From: JBFLVQ01 sp040758525
Lineage (GTDB): Bacteria > Acidobacteriota > Blastocatellia > Chloracidobacteriales > JADJPF01
Direction of reading: 5' to 3'
Length of the DNA stretch: 19,881 bases
Assembly (NCBI GenBank): GCA_040758525.1
Contig: JBFLVQ010000090.1
Location: 1-19,881 of the forward strand
The notes below the pieces were generated by a model. That model had not been told where the DNA came from and searched no databases. It was given only the letters and a program-made list of their open reading frames with translations. Positions 14,428 through 19,881 of the stretch are shown here, in pieces. Each line of letters starts with the position of its first letter. Within the stretch, counting starts at the first letter, position 1. A program made the translations under genes and the position numbers.

Positions 14428-15993
14428 ATGTCTATCACGAGAAATCTTGACACGCGTAGAGAGGCGCACAAAGGGGTAGTTTTGCCGCCTCTCTCTCATA
14501 TCATTGCTAGTGCTCCACCCATTAAGCTGGAAGAGAGTTCACCAGAGAATCGTTTTAGTATCATTCCTACACCACAGCGGCTTGATGTTGATCTTGAGCA
14601 CCAAGGTGAAGGTATTACGATCGCCTTTCTCGATTCTGGTTTCTATGCACATCCAGATCTAATACAACCAGAGAACCGGATACTAAAATATATAGATATC
14701 ACACGTCCAGAAGATGGCGATCGGCAACTCTATGAGCCAGCCAATCAGAGTTGGCATGGTATGCAAACATCGGTAGCAGCCGCCGGTAATGGTTATCTTT
14801 CTGGTGGCTGCTACCGCGGCATTGCTGCACGGGCACGGCTAGTACTGGTCAAGGTCGGTTCCAAACGTGGTATAGAGCCAGAAAATATTACTGCCGGCCT
14901 GAAATGGGTGCTGGAACACAAAGACACTTATGGTATACGTGTGGTTAATATCTCGTTGGGTGGCGATGATGATATCCCTTATCAAACCAGCGCCGTCGAT
15001 CTAGCAGCCGAGGCGCTAGTGGCGGCAGGAGTAGTAGTGGTAGTAGCAGCCGGCAACTCTGGCTGTACCGATCAGCCCAATCTTACACCACCAGGCAATT
15101 CACCCTCTGTGATCACAGTGGGTGGCTATGATGATAAGAATCAACCTGACAGTAGTGGACCAAAGACATTATGCGATACGGCACCCGCTATGTATTGCTC
15201 CAGCTATGGCCATACCGCAGACGGTTTCCTTAAACCAGAACTGCTCGCGCCCGCCATTTGGATACCAGCGCCATTACTACCTGGTACAAAACAATACCTG
15301 CGTGCACAGGCACTTTGGAAGATTGCCAATGAGCCACGTTATGGGATCAATCGACGCACACGCGAACTCTGGGAAGAGGCAGAGTTGCCTGAGTTGATCT
15401 GTGATCAGATACCACCGATTATCCGTGCAATGGTGGAACGTGCGCTAAAAGAGAATAAGATTATCCATCCCTACTACCAGCACGTTGATGGCACATCCTT
15501 TGCCGCGCCCATTATCACTTCTATAGTAGCACAGATGCTGGAGATCAACCCTAAGCTAACACCAGCAATGGTTAAGCATATTCTTACCTCTACAGCCGAT
15601 CGTGTTCCCTATTTCCCGCTGATTCGTCAGGGATTCGGTATCCTAGATGCGCGCGAAGCAATTCGTGAGGCTGGCCAAGAGAGTGCTACCCGTATCCACC
15701 AAGTACTGCCCTCGCCGGTAATCAAGGATGGCGCATTAGCTTTTCTCTATAATGATGAGCAGGCAACTAGTGTATCGCTAGCCAGTGACTTTAATGATTG
15801 GGATATCTCCTCTATGCCTTTCCACAAAGGCACAGAGGGACTTTGGGAGATCACTGTACCAGCACCCTCACCTGGTCGTTATCGTTACAAATATGTATTA
15901 GATGGGAGTAGATGGATCGATGATCCAGGCAATGGTATGCGAGAGCCGGACGGCTTTAATGGCTTTAATTCCGTGGTGAAGATCTCTCGCTAA
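14428..15993 (+). CDS. cytoplasmic-type S8 (subtilisin-like) serine peptidase with C-terminal CBM48/AMPK-beta-like glycogen-binding domain
   Basis: A 521-residue subtilase. The catalytic triad is complete: D69 in IAFLDSGF, H110 in SWHGMQTS and S357 in DGTSFAAP. The oxyanion Asn is N210 in VAAGNSG. A helix-rich insert of about 60 residues (about 290-350) lies just before the Ser motif. Residues about 440-521 form an immunoglobulin-like E-set closely resembling AMPK-beta and CBM48 glycogen-binding modules: FNDWDISSMPF, GLWEITVP, GRYRYKYVLDG and WIDDP, with possible sugar-stacking W458, W473 and W496. There is no signal peptide and no evident prodomain, so it probably acts in the cytoplasm, perhaps on glycogen-bound proteins. 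It starts 6 bp after the 6-phosphogluconate dehydrogenase stop, with only a weak AAAGAG site, which suggests translational coupling. The substrate and physiological role are unknown. The fusion is inferred from one uninterrupted frame. Confidence 0.88.
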   Translation: MSITRNLDTRREAHKGVVLPPLSHIIASAPPIKLEESSPENRFSIIPTPQRLDVDLEHQGEGITIAFLDSGFYAHPDLIQPENRILKYIDITRPEDGDRQLYEPANQSWHGMQTSVAAAGNGYLSGGCYRGIAARARLVLVKVGSKRGIEPENITAGLKWVLEHKDTYGIRVVNISLGGDDDIPYQTSAVDLAAEALVAAGVVVVVAAGNSGCTDQPNLTPPGNSPSVITVGGYDDKNQPDSSGPKTLCDTAPAMYCSSYGHTADGFLKPELLAPAIWIPAPLLPGTKQYLRAQALWKIANEPRYGINRRTRELWEEAELPELICDQIPPIIRAMVERALKENKIIHPYYQHVDGTSFAAPIITSIVAQMLEINPKLTPAMVKHILTSTADRVPYFPLIRQGFGILDAREAIREAGQESATRIHQVLPSPVIKDGALAFLYNDEQATSVSLASDFNDWDISSMPFHKGTEGLWEITVPAPSPGRYRYKYVLDGSRWIDDPGNGMREPDGFNGFNSVVKISR

Positions 15994-16044
15994 GATCTGC
16001 TAATACAATTCAAACTAAGACTAGCTGTGTGAGAATGACTCTTC

Positions 16045-16073
16045 TTGACACTGGGGAGAGATTGTTCTAAAAT
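16045..16073 (+). promoter_or_regulatory. strong sigma70-type promoter of the nuo operon
   Basis: TTGACA at 16045-16050 (perfect) and TAAAAT at 16068-16073 (5 of 6) are separated by exactly 17 bp. A transcript would begin near 16080 and carry a leader of about 144 nt before nuoA at 16224. This is the best promoter match in the window. Confidence 0.65.
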
Positions 16074-16115
16074 TCTCAAGCTGGAAAGCGACTGATTTAG
16101 AATAATTTATCTCTT

Positions 16116-16142
16116 GCGAGCAGTTTCCGGTGAAGTGCTCGT
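16116..16142 (+). promoter_or_regulatory. hairpin 1 in the nuo leader
   Basis: CGAGCA (16117-16122) pairs with TGCTCG (16136-16141), extended by a G-T pair at 16116/16142, around a 13-base loop. There is no U-tract, so it is not a terminator by itself. It lies within the predicted untranslated leader. Confidence 0.35.
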
Positions 16143-16182
16143 AGGCGTACCGCGGGGCCGTCTTCCCTTCCCTAAAAGATTC

Positions 16183-16202
16183 TGATTTTATTGACAAAAT
16201 CA
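16183..16202 (+). promoter_or_regulatory. hairpin 2 in the nuo leader, next to the nuoA ribosome binding site
   Basis: TGATTTT and AAAATCA make a 7-bp stem with an ATTGAC loop, and 3 more pairs (AGA/TCT) are possible across a 3-base bulge. The GGAG at 16207-16210, the only visible ribosome binding site, follows at once and is 13 bases from ATG 16224, a long spacing. Confidence 0.35.
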
Positions 16203-16223
16203 TCTGGAGTAGCGTGAATTCAA

Positions 16224-16604
16224 ATGGAGGCACCACTCAACTACATTCCTATACTGATGATGTTCGGGCTTGCGCTGGCCGTCGCGCTAGTGCTTGTGGG
16301 TGCTTCTCGCCTGCTTGGCCAGCATGTTCCTACACGTGAAAAACTGATGCCCTATGAGTGTGGCAAGGATCCAGTTGGCTCAGCGCATGAGCGTTTCTCA
16401 GTAAAATTCTATATGGTTGCGCTACTATTTATTCTTTTTGATATCGAAGCAATCTTCTTCGTACCCTGGGCTGTAATCTTTCGTACACTCTCGGTCCAGT
16501 TTTCGAAGGCTTTTGTCTTCTTCGAGATGTTGATCTTTATTGCCATACTTCTGGTCGGTTACCTATACGTCTGGAAGAAAGGCATTTTGGACTGGAAGAA
16601 ATAG
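16224..16604 (+). CDS. nuoA: NADH-quinone oxidoreductase subunit A
   Basis: A 126-residue subunit of the membrane arm of complex I, three-helix topology (about 9-31, 62-85, 96-116). The family loop LMPYECGKDP is at about 41-50, with C46 corresponding to the conserved loop cysteine of mitochondrial ND3. ERFSVKFYMVALLFILFDIEAIFF follows, with acidic D73 and E75 in the second helix. Normal family length. The ATG at 16224 is fixed by an in-frame TGA at 16215-16217 upstream. The ribosome binding site GGAG is distant (13 bases), and a hairpin lies directly before it. First gene of the nuo operon; nuoB begins 1 bp after its stop. Confidence 0.96.
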   Translation: MEAPLNYIPILMMFGLALAVALVLVGASRLLGQHVPTREKLMPYECGKDPVGSAHERFSVKFYMVALLFILFDIEAIFFVPWAVIFRTLSVQFSKAFVFFEMLIFIAILLVGYLYVWKKGILDWKK

Positions 16605-16605
16605 T

Positions 16606-17124
16606 ATGGGTCTTGAGAATAAACTTACTGATCTGTTGCCCGAAGTGCTCACTGCTAAGCTTGATGACCTAGTGAACTGGGCGCGTAAATCAAGTCTCTG
16701 GCCAGCTACTTTTGGGCTAGCCTGTTGTGCCATTGAGATGATGAATATGACCAGCGCACGTTTTGATGTTGCGCGCTTTGGTGCAGAAGTCTTCCGTGCT
16801 AGTCCACGCCAGGCTGATGTAATGATTGTCGCCGGACGTGTCTCACGTAAGATGGCACCTGTGCTACGGCGTATCTATGATCAGATGCCAGAGCCGAAAT
16901 GGGTGATCTCGATGGGCGCCTGTGCTACTGCAGGAGGAATATTTGATAACTATGCGATCGTTCAGGGCGTGCGTCAGGTTGTCCCAGTAGATGTCTTTGT
17001 CCCTGGTTGTCCACCACGTCCGGAAACACTGATCTACGCTATTATGAAACTACAAGAGAAGATCCAGACTGAATCACTGCGCAAGCGTAAGGATAAGAAT
17101 CTGCTTGAGGAGGCGCGCGCGTGA
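16606..17124 (+). CDS. nuoB: NADH-quinone oxidoreductase subunit B (cluster N2 subunit)
   Basis: A 172-residue subunit holding the terminal 4Fe-4S cluster N2 next to the quinone site. The ligand cysteines are visible: C40-C41 in FGLACCAIEMM, C106 in SMGACATAGG and C135 in VPGCPPRPE. The frame stays open upstream to 16540, but ATG 16606 is the right start because the protein then begins MGLENKL directly after the nuoA stop at 16604. The tail is basic and acidic-mixed (KRKDKNLLEEA), somewhat longer than minimal homologues. Its TGA stop overlaps the GTG start of nuoC, which implies translational coupling. Confidence 0.97.
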   Translation: MGLENKLTDLLPEVLTAKLDDLVNWARKSSLWPATFGLACCAIEMMNMTSARFDVARFGAEVFRASPRQADVMIVAGRVSRKMAPVLRRIYDQMPEPKWVISMGACATAGGIFDNYAIVQGVRQVVPVDVFVPGCPPRPETLIYAIMKLQEKIQTESLRKRKDKNLLEEARA

Positions 17125-17639
17125 GTGACGCCAACAATCTGCCTGCTGCGGATCAGTCCGCTGCCGCACCCATCAAATCAGTTGCCGCGCAGGCCGTCGA
17201 ACTGATCAAAGAACGCTTCCCCGATGCTATTGAAGAGATCAAGGAACAGCATGGCGAAGTCTCGCTCTATGTCAAACGTGATCGTCTAGTAGAGCTTTGC
17301 CGTTATTTGCGTGATGATCCTAAACTGCAGTTTAATCTTCTCTCTGATCTTACTGGGGTAGATTGGGGACTAGAGGCATCACCGCGCTTTGAAGTTGTTT
17401 ATCAACTACGCTCATTGCCACACCGACTACGCTTACGTTTGAAGGTACGAGTAGATGAAGAGCAATGCCATGTACCAACTATAACACCAGTCTGGCAGAC
17501 AGCTAACTGGCATGAGCGTGAGACCTTTGATCTTTTTGGTATACGTTTTGACGGCCATCCTGATTTACGTAAGATTCTCACGCCGGAAGACCTAGAAGGG
17601 CATCCGCTGCGTAAGGACTTCCCTCTGAGAGGATACTGA
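17121..17639 (+). CDS. nuoC: NADH-quinone oxidoreductase subunit C
   Basis: A 172-residue hydrophilic subunit that helps link the peripheral arm to NuoB/NuoD. The signature is in its second half: WHERETFDLFGIRFDGHPDL, then RKILTPEDLEGHPLRKDFPL at the end. The N-terminus (1-20) is Ala/Ser-rich and variable, probably disordered. The start is GTG at 17121, giving a 4-base GTGA overlap with the nuoB stop, a classic coupled arrangement. NuoC is a separate gene here, not fused to NuoD as in Escherichia coli. nuoD follows 8 bp after the stop. Confidence 0.95.
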   Translation: MSDANNLPAADQSAAAPIKSVAAQAVELIKERFPDAIEEIKEQHGEVSLYVKRDRLVELCRYLRDDPKLQFNLLSDLTGVDWGLEASPRFEVVYQLRSLPHRLRLRLKVRVDEEQCHVPTITPVWQTANWHERETFDLFGIRFDGHPDLRKILTPEDLEGHPLRKDFPLRGY

Positions 17640-17647
17640 GCACCACT

Positions 17648-18886
17648 ATGTCAAAAGTGCTGGAATATTCACCGACGCGCACCTTCGAGCAGCAAGTACG
17701 GGCCGAAGGCGCGCTCGACTCCAACATTACCGTTAGTATGGGACCACAGCACCCCTCTACACACGGGGTATTGCGGCTAGAAGTAGTACTCGATGGTGAG
17801 ACCGTAATCAGCACCATTCCGGATATAGGTTATCTACACACCGGAATGGAAAAGATTATGGAGACTAAGAAGTATCAGCAGAATATTGTCATCACAGACC
17901 GTATGGACTACCTCAATCCTATGGGGAACAATCTAGGTTATGTGATGTGTGTAGAGAAGCTGCTCGGTATTATCGATGAGATTCCACCCCGTGCACGTAC
18001 ATTGCGAGTGATGTTTACAGAGTTGCAACGCATTGCCTCACATATGGTCTGGCTAGGCACACATGCTCTAGACATTGGGGCAATGAGCATGTTCTTCTAC
18101 TGTTTTCGTGAGCGTGAAAAGATCCTCAATATCTTTGAAGCTGTTTGTGGCGGGCGTATGACAGTAAGCTACTTCCGTGTTGGGGGCTTGCCTTATGACA
18201 TTCCTGACTTCGTCCCTAGAATGGTCAAGCAATTTGCTGATGAGTTCCCCAAAGCATTGGAAGAGTATGATCAGTTGCTTACTAACAATAAGATCTTTCA
18301 GAATCGTACTCGTGGTGTAGGTATCATCAGCGCTGAGGATGCAATCCAGTGGGGAATAACTGGACCGTCATTACGTGGTTCAGGCATGGATTATGATGTA
18401 CGTCGTTATGAACCCTACTGCGATTACGAGACCTATGATTTTGAAGTGCCCACCGAGCGAGAAGGGGATGTCTATGCACGCTTTTTAGTACGTATGCGTG
18501 AATTACGCGAAAGCCTTAAGATCGTGCGTCAGACACTAGATCGTCTTAAGCCTGGTCCCGTCAAAGCAGATACACCCAAAGTCTGCCTGCCTGAGCGTGA
18601 ACTAATGAAACATCAGATGGATGCACTTATCCATCACTTCTTGTTGGCTGGGCTAGGCTTTGATGTACCGGCGGGCGAGGCATATCATGCTATTGAAGGA
18701 TCTAAAGGCGAACTAGGCTTCTATATTATTAGTGATGGTTCAGAGCGGCCTTACCGTATACACGTACGTGGCCCCTCTTTTGTTAATCTGCAAGCGCTGC
18801 CAAAGATGGTGGAAGGATCTATGATTGCCGATGTCGTCGCAGTGATTGGCAGTTTAGATATAGTTTTAGGAGAGATAGATCGATAA
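17648..18886 (+). CDS. nuoD: NADH-quinone oxidoreductase subunit D (49-kDa, quinone site)
   Basis: A 412-residue subunit forming the quinone-binding pocket with NuoB. MGPQHPSTHGVLRLE lies at 31-45, with H39 at the quinone headgroup site, and DYLNPMGNN contains Y88. These match the His38/Tyr87 pair known in Thermus Nqo4. Family motifs continue with RASHMVWLGTHALDIG-like text (RIASHMVWLG) and FRVGG, and near the C-terminus GSKGELGFYIISDG and VIGSLDIVLGEIDR. Normal length. No gap or frameshift. The ribosome binding site is weak (GAGAGG about 16 bases upstream). Unlike the tight upstream junctions, nuoE starts 71 bp later, after an inverted repeat. Confidence 0.97.
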   Translation: MSKVLEYSPTRTFEQQVRAEGALDSNITVSMGPQHPSTHGVLRLEVVLDGETVISTIPDIGYLHTGMEKIMETKKYQQNIVITDRMDYLNPMGNNLGYVMCVEKLLGIIDEIPPRARTLRVMFTELQRIASHMVWLGTHALDIGAMSMFFYCFREREKILNIFEAVCGGRMTVSYFRVGGLPYDIPDFVPRMVKQFADEFPKALEEYDQLLTNNKIFQNRTRGVGIISAEDAIQWGITGPSLRGSGMDYDVRRYEPYCDYETYDFEVPTEREGDVYARFLVRMRELRESLKIVRQTLDRLKPGPVKADTPKVCLPERELMKHQMDALIHHFLLAGLGFDVPAGEAYHAIEGSKGELGFYIISDGSERPYRIHVRGPSFVNLQALPKMVEGSMIADVVAVIGSLDIVLGEIDR

Positions 18887-18891
18887 TTTTA

Positions 18892-18940
18892 ACCACAGAG
18901 CTTCTCTATACTCGCTGTCTTCTCTATGGTTCTCTGTGGT
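18892..18940. repeat. degenerate intergenic repeat between nuoD and nuoE
   Basis: ACCACAGAG (18892-18900) is the exact inverse complement of CTCTGTGGT (18932-18940), with a 31-base middle. That middle contains TTCTCTAT twice, 18 bp apart (18902 and 18920), plus a near copy TTCTCTGT at 18930. The whole resembles, from memory, the short CTCTGTG-type interspersed repeats seen between genes in several phyla, with substitutions. It can fold as a long-loop stem in the nuo mRNA. Confidence 0.55.
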
Positions 18941-18957
18941 ATACATACTAGCAGCCT

Positions 18958-19422
18958 ATGTTTTCACCAGAAATCGAAGCAAAGATGGACAAGATTATTG
19001 CCAGGTATCCTTTTAAACGCTCGGCAATTCTGCCGCTATTACACCTGGCGCAAATTGAACAAGGAAAGATCAGTGAAGAGGCAATGCGCTATATTGCTGA
19101 CAGACTAGATCTCATGCCCGTAGAAGTCTACGAAGTAGTGACCTTCTACAGTATGTTTTTCCTTGATAATATAGGTAAATACCATATACAGTTGTGTCGC
19201 ACGATCAGCTGTATGCTATGTGGTGCAGAGAAGATTCGTGAGCATCTTCAGCAACAGCTAGGTATCAAGCCAGGAGAAGCAACTAAAGATGGTCGCTTCC
19301 GGCTTAGTGAAGTAGAATGCTTGGGCTCGTGTTCTACTGCGCCAGCTATGCAGATCAACTTCGACTATTACGAGAACCTCACCCCTGAGAAGGTGGATGA
19401 GATCCTGAAAGCTTTACCCTAA
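18958..19422 (+). CDS. nuoE: NADH-quinone oxidoreductase subunit E (2Fe-2S, 24-kDa)
   Basis: A 154-residue thioredoxin-fold iron-sulfur subunit of the NADH-input module. The N-terminal helical bundle contains LPLLHLAQIEQG and VTFYSMFFLD. The 2Fe-2S ligands are C80 and C85 (CRTISC), then C121 and C125 (CLGSC). The spacing C-x4-C...C-x3-C is standard. It ends with the family-typical ENLTPEKVDEILKAL. The start at 18958 gives a normal-length protein; the ribosome binding site is poor. The 71-bp gap before it carries an inverted repeat. nuoF begins 5 bp after its stop. Confidence 0.96.
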   Translation: MFSPEIEAKMDKIIARYPFKRSAILPLLHLAQIEQGKISEEAMRYIADRLDLMPVEVYEVVTFYSMFFLDNIGKYHIQLCRTISCMLCGAEKIREHLQQQLGIKPGEATKDGRFRLSEVECLGSCSTAPAMQINFDYYENLTPEKVDEILKALP

Positions 19423-19427
19423 CCACT

Positions 19428-19881
19428 ATGGCAGAAACTAAAGTACTCACGGCACGATTCGATCTGCCCAATTCGACTGACATTGATGTCTACTTAAAGG
19501 CAGATGGTTATCAGGCGCTTACCAAAACAGTAAAAGAGATGACTCCCGATCAAGTGATCGACGAGGTAAAGAAATCAGCGCTACGCGGGCGGGGCGGGGC
19601 GGGATTCTCTGCAGGTATGAAGTGGAGCTTTGTACCTAAGCAATCCCCCAAGCCAAAATATCTTGTCTGCAATGCTGATGAGAGCGAGCCAGGCACTTGC
19701 AAAGATCGTCCGCTGATGCAGAAAGATCCCCATCAGCTTATTGAAGGTATGGCAATCGCGGGCTATGCGCTTAATGCCAAGCTATCCTTTATCTATATAC
19801 GCGGCGAGTACTGGTATCTAATCTCAACCTTAGAGCGTGCTATTGAGCAAGCGCGTGCACGTGGCTATCTAGGTAAAAAGA
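19428..19881 (+). CDS. nuoF: NADH-quinone oxidoreductase subunit F, 3' end cut by window
   Basis: Hand translation from ATG 19428 is open to the window end (151 codons). This is the NADH- and FMN-binding 51-kDa subunit that feeds electrons from NADH into complex I. The glycine-rich nucleotide and FMN loop RGRGGAGFSAGMKWSF is at 53-68, and NADESEPGTCKDR at 82-94, both diagnostic. YIRGEY follows at about 131-136. The usual FPTG of the loop is FSAG here, a mild variant. The 4Fe-4S N3 ligands lie in the missing C-terminal part. The start is 5 bp after the nuoE stop, and the gene is the last of the six nuo genes visible. Confidence 0.95.
   Translation, partial: MAETKVLTARFDLPNSTDIDVYLKADGYQALTKTVKEMTPDQVIDEVKKSALRGRGGAGFSAGMKWSFVPKQSPKPKYLVCNADESEPGTCKDRPLMQKDPHQLIEGMAIAGYALNAKLSFIYIRGEYWYLISTLERAIEQARARGYLGKK

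Noticed and set aside
16191..16219. Second TTGACA close to nuoA as a promoter
   Set aside because: The hexamer at the right distance is GTGAAT, a poor -10, and a start there would leave no leader. The TTGACA is better explained as part of hairpin 2.
16021..16236. 71-residue minus-strand frame in the nuo leader
   Set aside because: It runs antisense through a strong promoter and hairpins and into nuoA, with no motif. I read the region as a regulatory leader.
16540..16605. Longer nuoB start at 16540
   Set aside because: The extra residues overlap the nuoA coding end in another frame and do not resemble NuoB. ATG 16606, one base after the nuoA stop, gives the family N-terminus.

Overview
The window looks like chromosomal sequence from a bacterium of moderate GC content, judged by eye. 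The best single phylum clue is a secreted VWFA-related protein at 6255-7196, of a type expanded in Acidobacteriota. An unusually long arginyl-tRNA synthetase and a glycogen-binding subtilase do not contradict that. I place it tentatively in Acidobacteriota, perhaps Blastocatellia-like. This is inference, because there is no rRNA or other marker gene here. I see no tRNA, rRNA, insertion sequence, phage gene or CRISPR array. Genes cover nearly everything, and no gene-free stretch exceeds about 230 bp.

Layout: (1) 1-4530 holds membrane and lipid-type functions. A VTT/YqaA-type membrane protein (cut by the window start) and an alkaline-phosphatase-superfamily membrane enzyme lie on the minus strand. 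They diverge from an endonuclease/exonuclease/phosphatase-fold hydrolase and a ceramide-glucosyltransferase-like glycosyltransferase on the plus strand. (2) 4625-7196 holds a two-TM protein with a PilZ-like N-terminus and a zinc ribbon, then a secreted VWFA protein. (3) 7200-10339 holds an EamA/DMT transporter (minus) divergent from argS (plus), with a readable promoter before argS. (4) 10322-13286 on the minus strand holds a 4-Cys mini-protein, a HEAT-like solenoid protein and a secreted caspase-fold-like protein. (5) 13519-15993 holds a short-form 6-phosphogluconate dehydrogenase followed 6 bp later by a cytoplasmic-looking S8 peptidase carrying a C-terminal CBM48/AMPK-beta-like glycogen-binding domain. 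(6) 16045-19881 is the start of the complex I operon, nuoA-B-C-D-E-F (nuoF is cut by the window end). It is preceded by a strong sigma70-type promoter and a leader of about 144 nt with two hairpins. A degenerate inverted repeat splits nuoD from nuoE.

How they work together: nuoA-F build the quinone-facing and NADH-input parts of NADH:quinone oxidoreductase. The gnd-subtilase pair links pentose-phosphate oxidation to a protease that probably docks on glycogen-like polymer, and it is the most distinctive unit here. The 4-Cys/HEAT/caspase-like block is the best candidate for an undescribed small system, although its caspase-like member is predicted to be exported. The first four genes could share a role in membrane lipid or glycolipid turnover, by inference only.
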